From Kineothrix sp. MB12-C1 (GTDB lineage: Bacteria; Bacillota; Clostridia; Lachnospirales; Lachnospiraceae): a stretch of 64,000 nucleotides of DNA. The stretch lies in contig NZ_CP132957.1 in the NCBI RefSeq assembly GCF_030863805.1, positions 1,798,001 through 1,862,000 of the forward strand, given 5' to 3'. Below the pieces are notes generated by a model that saw nothing but the letters and a program-made list of their open reading frames with translations, was not told the DNA's origin and did not search any database. The position numbers were made by a program, and so were the translations under genes. Shown one piece after another: positions 37,066-45,876 of the stretch. How positions within the stretch are numbered: the first letter of the stretch is position 1; the number at the start of each line of letters is the position of its first letter.

Positions 37066-39369
37066 TTATTTCATGCGAATGACATCCCCAAGTGCTGAAT
37101 ATTGGTAGTCCTCTCCCTTTCGGAACTGAATAAAGTCAGCTCCGTACTGCCCTTGTGACTGGTCACAGGCAATCAGCTTAACGCCATTGGGGAAATCCTT
37201 ATAGTTTTCAATGACAAGAGTATGCTCTACCGGGTCAAACACATAGTTGCAGGTATAATACTTAGACTCATCAAGCTCCGTGTAGCGGGACATGATACCT
37301 ACATAAAAAGCGCAGGTTTTCTCGTCCAGTATTTTAATTGCTACGTCGAGATATGGATCATCATCTGGGTCTTGTGACCAGTAACCCTCAAACCATGCAG
37401 CGTCTATCCTCATGCCGCCCAGCGAGATCACCGTGGTCTTTTCCATCACCTTGAAGGTCTGTGTCAGCATCGACTCATCCTCAAACTCGTCGTCGCCCTT
37501 GTTCCATAGGCGAAGCTGGGTGGGGATGCCCGCTTGCATATACCCAAGGATAGTGGCATCTATGGCTGCACGCCCGTCCTTGTCCAGAACCGCCGTCCAA
37601 TTTTCGTCTACAAGAGCGTCGGGTCGGCAGATGTCAATGATACAGCCCGCGTATTTGCTCTTTTCCCCGTCGGAGATTTCCTCAACGATTTTAAACTCCA
37701 GCGGCGCGTTGAGCGCCTGCCGCAGCTCCGTGGCGTTCTTGCCATAAGCCTTGAGAGAGTCATAGCGAACCCGTTGTGTAACGTCCGAAAGCACAGGCTG
37801 GAGCATTTCGCCCAAACGGGCCATATACTGCTCAATGCAATACTCACGGGCGGCGTCTGTTTCGGGAAGAAGCCCCGTGGTGTAGGCGTGCAGTCCGGCC
37901 TCGTTGGTGGCTACAAGCTGCTCCTCCGGGTCGTCGTAGAAATAGCGGGAGCTGTAATTCTCCATAATACCGCGCAGAGCGGCGTTGAACTTCTCCGGGT
38001 CGTCGCCGCGTGTTTTGTACAGCCCCATGATTCTCGCGTACCATTCAGCCTCTGTCCACGGGTGTATCTCCTCGTTATAAGCGATGACCACATTAAACAG
38101 GGCGTCCTTATAGGTCTGGTCGGCCGCGACCATGAACTTGTTCAGAGAGTAGTCAAGGGCGATCACGCCCAGCATGGAGAGCTGCACCATGCCAGTGGTT
38201 ATCCTTTTGTAATCCAGCACTGCCACGCCCACATTGTAGGATAGTTTATACGCTTCCGCCGCCACTGTTTCGGCGGACTCGTTGCCTTTATATGCGTCGA
38301 TCATGGTGTCGCCCAGCGATAAGGCGGAGAGTCCCAGCAGCATATAACCACTTTTTTCCCAAACGCTTGCCATTTGTTTGTTGCCTACGCCCTGTTCCGC
38401 CAGTTCAAACACGTCGGCCGTCCAACCTAAGACATCATGAAGCAGCCCCGCTTCAGCATCACCAAGATTTGGAATGTTCAAGAGCTGTCCGTAGAACTCG
38501 CAGAGCAGACTGTTGCCCACCTCGCCGGGCTGCCCAGTCTGTTCATACTCTCGCAGGATCGCCATCGCAGTTTCATCGTCCAGGCGTCTGCTGCTGAATT
38601 TAGACAGCAGCGCATAGGGTGAACCGGCGTCCTTCAGTGTGACGGTGCAGTATTCCGAAAGGTGGTCGGTGGTGATGCTAACGGTGTTGTCGGTGGTGTT
38701 TACGGTGTAGTCCACAAGCTCCCATTCGCCTGTTTCAGGGTTGTAATACTCCGCCAGCACGGAACCTTCCTCATCAGCAGAGTCGGTTTCACTTTCGTCA
38801 TAGGGCAGAATGATCGTCAAAAGGCCGTCAAACTCGGTGCGTTCACCGGCTGAAATATCATAGGCTGTACGTGTGCCGCCTTCTATGCTGTTGCTGTCGG
38901 CTGACAACTCCTTTACCGACACCTTTTCTCCATCCATAGCGTTATATGGGCCGAAATCAACCATCACGCCGCTGTCGGTTGAAACTGCGGTTTGCCCCTC
39001 CTGCAAGGTAAAGCTGTCGCTTTTCTGTGCGGAAGGACGCTTAACCCCGCCGCCTACCATAAATCCCGGCCAGCCGTAGAGCGCCACCGCCGCGATCTGT
39101 ATTACGAGCAGGACGGACAACACAATGCACAGCGTATTGCGTCCGCCATTTTTCTTCGGTGCTGCGGCGTTTTTTCGTTTTGGCGACACAGCGGGTGGGG
39201 CGCTTTTTTGAGGCTGTGCCTCGGCTATCGGCTGCATAGGCGGCACAGGCTTCGGTTGTGCCACGGGAGCAGGATTCACAGGCGCGTCAAGCACCGCCGC
39301 ACCGCATTTGGCGCAGAAGCGAGCGCCGGTATGCAGTTCCTTGCCGCAATTTACACAGTATTTTCCCAT
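37066..39369 (-). CDS. Zinc-ribbon membrane-anchored protein with large extracellular region
   Basis: Protein of 767 residues. A zinc ribbon (CVNCGKELHTGARFCAKCG, residues 5-23) and a Pro-rich linker (29-70) are cytoplasmic; a TM helix follows at about 77-97; the remaining 670 residues are outside. The start of that region (about 115-250), with VMVDFGPYNAMDGEKVSVKEL and ITTDHLSEYCTVTL, looks like a ZU5-type beta sandwich. A mostly helical middle and a C-terminal beta domain (KIVEEISDGEKSKYAGC, YMQAGIPTQLRLW) follow. It is paralogous to the lipoprotein encoded two genes upstream, with the same domain order outside the membrane. Function unknown. Confidence 0.78.
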   Translation of the reverse strand: MGKYCVNCGKELHTGARFCAKCGAAVLDAPVNPAPVAQPKPVPPMQPIAEAQPQKSAPPAVSPKRKNAAAPKKNGGRNTLCIVLSVLLVIQIAAVALYGWPGFMVGGGVKRPSAQKSDSFTLQEGQTAVSTDSGVMVDFGPYNAMDGEKVSVKELSADSNSIEGGTRTAYDISAGERTEFDGLLTIILPYDESETDSADEEGSVLAEYYNPETGEWELVDYTVNTTDNTVSITTDHLSEYCTVTLKDAGSPYALLSKFSSRRLDDETAMAILREYEQTGQPGEVGNSLLCEFYGQLLNIPNLGDAEAGLLHDVLGWTADVFELAEQGVGNKQMASVWEKSGYMLLGLSALSLGDTMIDAYKGNESAETVAAEAYKLSYNVGVAVLDYKRITTGMVQLSMLGVIALDYSLNKFMVAADQTYKDALFNVVIAYNEEIHPWTEAEWYARIMGLYKTRGDDPEKFNAALRGIMENYSSRYFYDDPEEQLVATNEAGLHAYTTGLLPETDAAREYCIEQYMARLGEMLQPVLSDVTQRVRYDSLKAYGKNATELRQALNAPLEFKIVEEISDGEKSKYAGCIIDICRPDALVDENWTAVLDKDGRAAIDATILGYMQAGIPTQLRLWNKGDDEFEDESMLTQTFKVMEKTTVISLGGMRIDAAWFEGYWSQDPDDDPYLDVAIKILDEKTCAFYVGIMSRYTELDESKYYTCNYVFDPVEHTLVIENYKDFPNGVKLIACDQSQGQYGADFIQFRKGEDYQYSALGDVIRMK

Positions 39370-39381
39370 CTCTGCACCTCC

Positions 39382-40062
39382 TTATGGCCGCACCAGCGCC
39401 ACAAGCGCCGGTATCCCATCGGGCATATCCATTGTGCCAACGGCGTATTGTTTTCCGTTTTTCTCATAAAACTGCGTCAGGCGTATTGTTCCCGCGCCGG
39501 ACGCCCACAGACCGCCGTTTTCCCACTTGCCGCTGAATACGCCGTCCTCCATATCTGTTTCATCGAAGCTCTCGCCCTCATTGGCCCAAAAAATCTGATA
39601 CCAGTCGAGGGTGAGGCTCAGGCTCTCCGCCGTACCCGCAAGGGCGATGTTGAGAAACTCCATAGCGCCTGCGTCGTATTCGTCATTGGGGTCGTAAATG
39701 ATTATTGCTTTCCAGCCCCCGGTCAGCGGGTCGATATTGTCGATGATATTTGCGTCGGAGGGAACTCCGTCGTAAGCCACGTCCTCCGTATACCAGAGAA
39801 AGTCCTCCAAATCAGGGCGTTTCTCGATGGATAAGCTCGCGCCTGTTTCCTCCAGCGATGGAACACCTCCGCTTTCCGTGGTCGTGGGCGGGGTTTGTTC
39901 CTCCGGCGATGGTGTGGCGGGCGAAGTTTGCTCCGCCCTCGGCGCAGGAGATTTCTTGACTGCCGTTGAGCGCAAATTGGGTGGTATGGTGAAAACGCCG
40001 ACGACCAGCATAATTACATTGGCCGCAATAAGAGCGGCTATCAAGCCTTTCTTCAATTTCAT
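39382..40062 (-). CDS. Secreted or membrane-anchored protein, unknown
   Basis: Protein of 226 residues. Residues 5-26 are a signal anchor (GLIAALIAANVIMLVVGVF), 30-75 a Pro/Thr/Ser-rich linker, and 85-226 a compact beta-rich domain (LTGGWKAIIIYDPND, ENGGLWASGAGTIRLTQFYEKNGKQYAVGTMDMPDG) that resembles lipocalin-like or uncharacterised secreted domains; I cannot name it. CAAGGAGGG precedes the ATG. It starts 45 bases after the lipoprotein gene and ends 12 bases before the 767-residue protein gene. Confidence 0.75.
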   Translation of the reverse strand: MKLKKGLIAALIAANVIMLVVGVFTIPPNLRSTAVKKSPAPRAEQTSPATPSPEEQTPPTTTESGGVPSLEETGASLSIEKRPDLEDFLWYTEDVAYDGVPSDANIIDNIDPLTGGWKAIIIYDPNDEYDAGAMEFLNIALAGTAESLSLTLDWYQIFWANEGESFDETDMEDGVFSGKWENGGLWASGAGTIRLTQFYEKNGKQYAVGTMDMPDGIPALVALVRP

Positions 40063-40107
40063 CAGCCCTCCTTGATTCGCTTTATCTCGGACAGGGCAAG
40101 TCTTGCC

Positions 40108-42171
40108 CTATTCAATTTTGGTTCCCTCGCCGTAGACTGTTGAAGTTCTCCCTTCCTTAACATCTTCCACAGTATTGTCGCTTGAAAAACGAACCGCGCC
40201 TTCCTCGGAAATGAATCTAACATGAGTAGACAAAGACAAAGACTCACCTGGCGCTTCACAAGTCGCCGTAGCGGTGGACGGGTCATATTCATACGGCCCC
40301 GGCAAAATCAATAGAGCGGTGCCAAAATCTTTACCTTCCGGCATAAATACTAATTGCCCCTCGTAGTACATAAAAGTAAAGTTATAGGTAGCGGTTTCAC
40401 CTTCAGATGTAAATGTCGCAGAATAAGTGCCCAAAAGCTCCTCCAGCGGCAGTCCACCAAGTTTCACCTCCGTCACCGGCGCGGAGAGCTTAAAGCCAAC
40501 CGTCAGCTCCGGCTCGTCGCTTTCGGGGTCGCTGCCGGGTTTGAACAGTTGCAGTTCCTTGGGACAACCAGCCTGCACATAGCCAAGCAGGGTAAACTTG
40601 GTGGAAGCCCCGCCCGTGCCTTTCATCGCACCGATCCAGCTCTCCTTCACCGCGTTTTCGGAGAGTGGAGCGAAGCGCAGAGCGTAGCCGTCATATTGCG
40701 ACTTCTCTCCATCGGGAACGTCCTCCACGATGTTGAAGGTGATGGTTTGGTTAAAGAACGCTTTGACCTCGTTCAGTGCGGCCAGATACGCAGCCTCGGC
40801 CTTGCGCTGCATATACACGCTGACGGACTGCGTTACCGGGTAGAGGCGTTCATAGAGCTGTGCCTTATAACCGTCTACCAAGGTTTCGATCTCAGCTTGG
40901 GTCGGGTCGGGGATGGTAACAGAGCCTTTATCGCTCTTATCTTTAATATCCGTAACGACAGCGGCTTTTTCCATATCGCCCAGCGTCCAGAATACGCGGG
41001 CATAGCGGTCTATCTCCGCTTCTATGGCGGCCTTGGCGTCGGCTTCGTTTGGGTTGGTTTCGGCTATGTCGATCAGCACCTGCCGCCAATCCTTCAGGCT
41101 GCGGGCATTCCAGCCATTCCCCCCATCCAGTGTGCCGGAGAATTGGTCGTTGAAATAAACATAGATCTCGTCTATCTTATCCATCTTCATCGCCAAGCCC
41201 TGCTCAAACAGACTACTTATTGTGTAGTCAAAGATAAACAGACCGCTGGCGGCAAGTCCCCATGCGGCGGATTCGGCATAGGAGAGCGCCAGCATCGCCG
41301 TGTCCTTATACAAACCGAGAGTATCGGCGTCTGTCTTTTCTGTACTCAGCATCACCGCGCCGATCTTCACAGCAGCAGCCACCTTGCCCAGCTTGTTCAA
41401 TTTTTTATAGGCGGAATCAGCCAGCGCTGTGTCAAAGGTTGGGCTGCCGACGGAGGCCATGTTCAAGATCGTACCTGTGAGGTCAGTGGCAAAGCCCGTT
41501 TCTCCGGCTGCTCCGGCCACGCCGCCCAAAAATCCGTTATAGCCGGTGAGAAGGCGTGCCGCGAGGCCCGCCGCTTCCTCTCCGTCCGCGCCGCCGCCCG
41601 CTACATATTCTCGCAGCGCTTTCGTCGCCTGCTGCTGGTCGATGCCAGTAAAATCTGCATAAATGTCGGTGATATAGGCGCTGCGTTGACCCTCATTTCT
41701 GACATGGAACGCACCAAAGGTGGAGAGATGGTCGGTGTAGACGATAAGCTCATTGGCAGCTGTGTCCACCTCGAACAACACATCTTCCCACTCACCAGTG
41801 GTTTCGTTTCTGTACTTCGCACCCACGCATTTTGCCGGATCCTGCCCATCCTCGCAGTATGCGGTGTCATAGGGGATACGCAGGGTGATGAAGTCCGAAA
41901 GCTCGGACATTTCGCCCAACTTGAAGTCGTAGGCTTCTATCTTGTATCCTTCATCCTTGTTTTCTTCCACAGACTGCTTGGCTACGGTCAATTCCGCTTC
42001 ACCATCCAGGACATAATCGCCCAGATCTACGCTGACGCCGTTTGACAGGGTGACGCTGGTAGCCTCCGGTGAAAGCGTTGCCGCGTCGCTTTTGCTGCCA
42101 CCACCGCCGCATCCGGCAAGACCGGTCAAAAGCATCGCCGCCACGAGTAAAATGGATACTATCTTTTTCAT
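40108..42171 (-). CDS. Large lipoprotein paralogous to the zinc-ribbon membrane protein
   Basis: Lipoprotein of 687 residues. The signal ends in LLTGLAGCGGG with Cys21. The start at 42171 has GGGAGG nine bases before it; an open frame further upstream lacks such a site. The ZU5-like part (about 35-175; VSVDLGDYVLDGEAELTVAKQ, VYTDHLSTFGAFHV), the helical middle and the C-terminal part (FNIVEDVPDGEKSQYDGY, YVQAGCPKELQLF) align in order with the 767-residue protein. The two therefore arose by duplication and are anchored in different ways. Function unknown. Second gene of the cargo operon. Confidence 0.8.
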   Translation of the reverse strand: MKKIVSILLVAAMLLTGLAGCGGGGSKSDAATLSPEATSVTLSNGVSVDLGDYVLDGEAELTVAKQSVEENKDEGYKIEAYDFKLGEMSELSDFITLRIPYDTAYCEDGQDPAKCVGAKYRNETTGEWEDVLFEVDTAANELIVYTDHLSTFGAFHVRNEGQRSAYITDIYADFTGIDQQQATKALREYVAGGGADGEEAAGLAARLLTGYNGFLGGVAGAAGETGFATDLTGTILNMASVGSPTFDTALADSAYKKLNKLGKVAAAVKIGAVMLSTEKTDADTLGLYKDTAMLALSYAESAAWGLAASGLFIFDYTISSLFEQGLAMKMDKIDEIYVYFNDQFSGTLDGGNGWNARSLKDWRQVLIDIAETNPNEADAKAAIEAEIDRYARVFWTLGDMEKAAVVTDIKDKSDKGSVTIPDPTQAEIETLVDGYKAQLYERLYPVTQSVSVYMQRKAEAAYLAALNEVKAFFNQTITFNIVEDVPDGEKSQYDGYALRFAPLSENAVKESWIGAMKGTGGASTKFTLLGYVQAGCPKELQLFKPGSDPESDEPELTVGFKLSAPVTEVKLGGLPLEELLGTYSATFTSEGETATYNFTFMYYEGQLVFMPEGKDFGTALLILPGPYEYDPSTATATCEAPGESLSLSTHVRFISEEGAVRFSSDNTVEDVKEGRTSTVYGEGTKIE

Positions 42172-42190
42172 GTCAGATTCCTCCCTTTCA

Positions 42191-42700
42191 TTACCAATCA
42201 CTGATGTCTGCCCGTACGCCGGTTTCATGCCACAGCTTTTGTGCGGCATCCAGTACCGCCTGCTTTTGAGTCATTCCGTGCAGCAAATCTACCCGCATGG
42301 TCTGATCCTTGTCGCCAAAGATCAGGTACATCCGCTCCTTATCAATTTGAACGGTGCCCAGACGCACACCATGTACCCCGTCGAGACCCCAGCGATAGAT
42401 TTCGCTGCCGATGAGGATACCAAAGGTAGACACTACGGTTTCCTCTGCATCATTTTTCATTTGGCGGCCCGGCATGGAGATGAGAGCAGATGGCACCGCA
42501 AGGATGCGATTATCCCAAATGAGTGTTGCGTCATAGAGCAGACGGCTCTGCCTCACCAATAACAGGAGAGAAATAAGGCTGATAGCTCCAAAGGCGAAAA
42601 CCACTTCTAACATGAATTCCATGCCGAGCCACACCGCCAAACAAATATTGGCTGCGAACAATAAGGCATATCCATTGCGTCGTTTGCGGATTAATTTCAT
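42191..42700 (-). CDS. Two-TM membrane protein, first gene of the cargo operon
   Basis: Protein of 169 residues. Two adjacent hydrophobic segments (about 11-30 and 33-50) are followed by a soluble beta-rich domain (LIWDNRILAVPSALISMPGR, YLIFGDKDQTMRVDLLHG) of about 115 residues facing the cytoplasm, similar in look to PH-like or DUF2244-type membrane proteins; I cannot assign it. GGAGGAGGG stands before the ATG. It ends 19 bases before the lipoprotein gene. Confidence 0.72.
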   Translation of the reverse strand: MKLIRKRRNGYALLFAANICLAVWLGMEFMLEVVFAFGAISLISLLLLVRQSRLLYDATLIWDNRILAVPSALISMPGRQMKNDAEETVVSTFGILIGSEIYRWGLDGVHGVRLGTVQIDKERMYLIFGDKDQTMRVDLLHGMTQKQAVLDAAQKLWHETGVRADISDW

Positions 42701-42782
42701 TTCACCAACCCTCCTCCAGTATTCATTTTAGGGAAGGATGTCTCAAAAAGCATCGTTCGAAAGGATGATTTTGCAGAAAAAA

Positions 42783-42808
42783 GCCCCTCACCCAAAAGGG
42801 TGAGAGGC
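42783..42808 (-). terminator. Terminator after the LuxR-type membrane regulator
   Basis: GCCCCTCACCC pairs with GGGTGAGAGGC around AAAA; on the minus strand the stem is followed by TTTTTTC. A strong intrinsic terminator that separates the regulator from the cargo operon, so the operon at 42700 must have its own promoter in 42701-42782. Confidence 0.88.
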
Positions 42809-42841
42809 CTGTTAAATCCAGTATTTATGCGATTTTATGGT

Positions 42842-44254
42842 TCATTCGCCGGTTTGGTTCTTCAGCAGGGTGCTGATGAGCTCCGCACGGCTTGAAACAT
42901 CGTATTTTGAAAAAATACTTCTTGCGTGTGTTTTAACGGTATTCTCACTGATGAACAAAGCCCCGGCAATTTCGCGGTTGGATTTTCCTGAAAGGATTAG
43001 CTGCAATACCTCTTGCTCCCGGACGGTCAGCGGATCAAGGGTTTTGACCTGCCGTACAATGTCCGTTTGCTGTGACTGGCTCATATTGTCATAGGCGGCA
43101 AGGTAAGCATGGCTTTTCAGCAATAGAACAAGCTGGTGGTTGAGGGGCGGCAGCATAACCAATGTAACACACACCACCGTCAGGGCAATCACCGCCACCT
43201 CCGCACTGGGAAGCCCAATGGATGTCACAGCCATTCCCAGGACGCCTCCGCAAAGGACGCCGAATACATTGGCGGAAAGACCGATGCCAAAGGTTTGTGC
43301 CGGGTTATCGCTATAATCCAGCATTTCTCCGAGGATGCTCCACCAAAACAGGTCGAAAATACCGCAGGCACCGAGCATCAGCGTATCCACAGTCAGATAG
43401 TCGGAGGTATTTCGCCCCAGCAGCATAAAGCTGATGAACGCTCCCATAATCATTGCCATCCCGATATACAAAATTCTGGAACGCTTTGCTTTCATAGGCA
43501 GGTTGCGCATAATGGCGAGCGCCACGATATAAGGCACGGCCCAATACCAGCTCACCAGCCCCGTCAGATGCTCAAAAGCGGGGTTGATGACCTGATACAT
43601 CAGTCCGGAATTAATTGTAATGATAAAGACAAAAAGACACAGCAATATTAGCTGGTTTTTAATGCCGCCATGCGTCTTATTTTTAAATGTTTTGTTCTGC
43701 TCATTCTCCTGCTCCAACGGCAGCATCCAAATGAAAACCATACCGATTACAAGACAAAGCACAGAGAGGCCAAGGCCGATAAAGGTTGACCTGTTCATGG
43801 TCACCACGTTGACTGCAATCATCAGCAAATTGGAATAAATCAGAACGTCGGCACAGGATTTAATGCGCTCGTTCTTGGGAGTAAAGGCCCTGAGAAAAAA
43901 TCCCCATGCCGCCACCGCGCAGCCGCTAAAGTATCCGCTGACAATCAGTCCGCCCATCCATAGAGTGGGGAGAGGAAAAAAGAAGGGGACAGTGGCGGCT
44001 AAGCATAAGCCCATGCCGCCGAGCATCATGCTTTTGGCGGCCGTCTGTGACTTGACAAACAGGCCGCAGGTAAAAAGCCCCGCGAAATGCGCGATAATTG
44101 CAGTCAGTATGTAACGGCCGGCGTCTGTTCCACGCAGATCCAGCAGGCTGTACAGCACCTGCCCCTCGAACAAGAAGGAGAGCAGATACGCAAAAGAAAA
44201 TGAAAACGCCGCAATGGAAAGCCTGCGGGCATTTAAAGTCTTAAATCTGTTCAT
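42842..44254 (-). CDS. LuxR-type transcriptional regulator with 12-TM membrane domain
   Basis: Protein of 470 residues. Residues 1-390 carry about twelve hydrophobic segments arranged like an MFS transporter. The C-terminus (about 405-465) is a LuxR helix-turn-helix: LTVREQEVLQLILSGKSNREIAGALFISENTVKTHARSIFSKYDVSSRAELI. Such one-component membrane regulators are common in Eggerthella-like bacteria and some Clostridia, where the membrane part is thought to sense a ligand. Its start overlaps the stop of the HTH gene (ATGA). It lies just upstream of the cargo operon on the same strand and is the best candidate for its regulator. Confidence 0.85.
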   Translation of the reverse strand: MNRFKTLNARRLSIAAFSFSFAYLLSFLFEGQVLYSLLDLRGTDAGRYILTAIIAHFAGLFTCGLFVKSQTAAKSMMLGGMGLCLAATVPFFFPLPTLWMGGLIVSGYFSGCAVAAWGFFLRAFTPKNERIKSCADVLIYSNLLMIAVNVVTMNRSTFIGLGLSVLCLVIGMVFIWMLPLEQENEQNKTFKNKTHGGIKNQLILLCLFVFIITINSGLMYQVINPAFEHLTGLVSWYWAVPYIVALAIMRNLPMKAKRSRILYIGMAMIMGAFISFMLLGRNTSDYLTVDTLMLGACGIFDLFWWSILGEMLDYSDNPAQTFGIGLSANVFGVLCGGVLGMAVTSIGLPSAEVAVIALTVVCVTLVMLPPLNHQLVLLLKSHAYLAAYDNMSQSQQTDIVRQVKTLDPLTVREQEVLQLILSGKSNREIAGALFISENTVKTHARSIFSKYDVSSRAELISTLLKNQTGE

Positions 44255-44529
44255 TTTATAACCTCCCGCTCATCGGAGGCTCCGCCCTTTTTAACCCATT
44301 CGTCAATGTCGGCAGTTTTGAAACGCCAGAGCTTTCCCACCTTGGATGCGGGCATACCGCGCTGCTCAATCCATCGCATAATGGTATGGCGCTTCACGCC
44401 AAGATAATCGCAGACCTCTTGCAGGGATATCCATCTGTTTTGAATGTTGTTTTCTGGCACGGCAAGCACCTCGCTTTCTTTCAAAGGCATATGAGTAATC
44501 ATGTGATAATGATACGCCATATAAGGCAT
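44251..44529 (-). CDS. Excisionase-like helix-turn-helix protein
   Basis: Small DNA-binding protein with a MerR/Xis-type motif (WISLQEVCDYLGVKRHTIMRWIEQRGMPASKVGKLWRFKTADIDEWV, residues about 32-76). The family includes recombination directionality factors and regulators. The given start is the outermost ATG (92 residues). A GTG at 44460, eight bases after GAGG, would give 69 residues, nearer the family's usual length, and may be the real start. It overlaps the LuxR-type gene by four bases and is translated with it. Confidence 0.75.
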   Translation of the reverse strand: MPYMAYHYHMITHMPLKESEVLAVPENNIQNRWISLQEVCDYLGVKRHTIMRWIEQRGMPASKVGKLWRFKTADIDEWVKKGGASDEREVIK

Positions 44530-44619
44530 GAAAGCAATCTATATTGTAGCTTTATGTAGTATTTGGTTGTTTAGTGAATATGAATCCTAAATAATTTCCT
44601 TCCAAATTTTAATAAACTA

Positions 44620-45708
44620 TTATTCTACCTTAATTTTCTCTAGCATTTCTTCGCCCGTAATTTTCCCGTCAAGATAATTGCTCCGAGCCTGCCGTGCCAG
44701 CTTTGCCCACCGGGCATACTCCTCCGAGGACATGTCCTTGCCGCTAAACTCTTCCGGCAACTTACCGTCCGCACGGTAACGGCGAGAGTACACCTTGTTG
44801 TACTCGGTCAGGAAAGCGAGCAAATAATCGTTTCCCTGCATACCCTGATCATAAAATAGCTTTGCGCCAACCTGCTTGCAGGTGCGATCACCTTTATATG
44901 GCCGATCACAGAAATCCCGTTTACGCTTATCGGTCAACACAAAATAGCGGCTACACAGTTTGCAACGCTTAACAAACCGTGCATTTTTCAGCATCTCGGT
45001 AAACTCAAAATAGAGCATCTCATCCAAATATTCAAACAGATAGTATGGCATCAGACTGACGCCTTCGCCATCCTGGTGCATGATTTCCAAAAGCTCATCT
45101 GTTTCCCGCAGATTCCAATCATGGATATCCTTAAGCGTATCCATATCCACCTTGCCATTTTTCTTCGGCAGCAGCTCGTATTTTATTTTCACAACAGCCT
45201 CGGCAAAGCCGGGGTACTCCGATACAAATTCACAAAGCCGCTGGGACATTTCCTTGTCCGAGTGGCTTTCTCTATCTAAACAGGTGGTAACCGCTTTCGT
45301 GCATACCTCCTGCAGTTCTAAAATGTGTTCCAATTCCTCTATACAGGTTGTAAGAGGTCTAAGCAAAGCGGCCTCAAATTCATCTTTGGCATAGATGGAT
45401 TCTTTCAGAATGTTGTTCAGCAAGCCCACCAAGAAGAAATAGACATAGCGGTGCTTGCCCGCAATAGTTTCGGCAACATCAAATATTTTGCTTCTGATTG
45501 TCTGATAGTTCGCCATAGTGAGCGGAATGGACTTCGTTTCAGTGAGCAGTGTTGTGTATTCTTCGAAATCCATTTCTACAAATTCAATTAGCCCATTGCC
45601 AATAAACTTTTGCGCGTACTGAGTCACCTTGTCCGGATAGGCGTAAGCCATGGAGTAAATCAGCTTGTCACTTCCCTCGAAAATTTTAATCAGTGGGTAC
45701 TGTTCCAT
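44620..45708 (-). CDS. DUF6076-like protein with zinc-finger region
   Basis: Protein of about 362 residues from the ATG at 45708, which has AGAGGAG six bases before it. The frame is open further to 45876, but no ribosome binding site supports an earlier start. The N-terminal two thirds are helical with no motif I know. Near the C-terminus lies CKLCSRYFVLTDKRKRDFCDR followed by a further Cys (TCKQ), a likely zinc site, and a helical end. Proteins of this kind (DUF6076) are often found in Firmicutes mobile elements. It is divergent from the RepA-like gene. Function unknown. Confidence 0.68.
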   Translation of the reverse strand: MEQYPLIKIFEGSDKLIYSMAYAYPDKVTQYAQKFIGNGLIEFVEMDFEEYTTLLTETKSIPLTMANYQTIRSKIFDVAETIAGKHRYVYFFLVGLLNNILKESIYAKDEFEAALLRPLTTCIEELEHILELQEVCTKAVTTCLDRESHSDKEMSQRLCEFVSEYPGFAEAVVKIKYELLPKKNGKVDMDTLKDIHDWNLRETDELLEIMHQDGEGVSLMPYYLFEYLDEMLYFEFTEMLKNARFVKRCKLCSRYFVLTDKRKRDFCDRPYKGDRTCKQVGAKLFYDQGMQGNDYLLAFLTEYNKVYSRRYRADGKLPEEFSGKDMSSEEYARWAKLARQARSNYLDGKITGEEMLEKIKVE

Positions 45709-45876
45709 AGGCACTCCTCTCGCAAATAATCGATTTTCCTCAAACCAGCGTTTCTGCGATTCGCTGTGTATTTCTGTTTCTGGATATAGGACAATGGTAT
45801 CACAAGGAATAGAAGTTTTCAACATTCGATTTATTGCATATCTCAAAGCAAATTGAATTAAGAGGAGGAATCGCAA

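Noticed and set aside
38992-39834. A 280-codon plus-strand frame across two cargo genes
   Set aside because: It spans the ends of two genes that have good starts and domain features, and its product is rich in Arg/Cys/His like other antisense shadows.
40354-42045. A 563-codon open frame on the plus strand opposite the large lipoprotein gene
   Set aside because: It has no ribosome site and no recognisable domain; the opposite strand has a signal peptide, lipobox and a paralogue. It is an antisense shadow of G+C-rich DNA.
45709-45876. An N-terminal extension of the DUF6076-like protein starting with TTG at 45876
   Set aside because: No ribosome site for this start, and it would lie base-to-base with the divergent ATPase start. 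The ATG at 45708 has a strong AGAGGAG.
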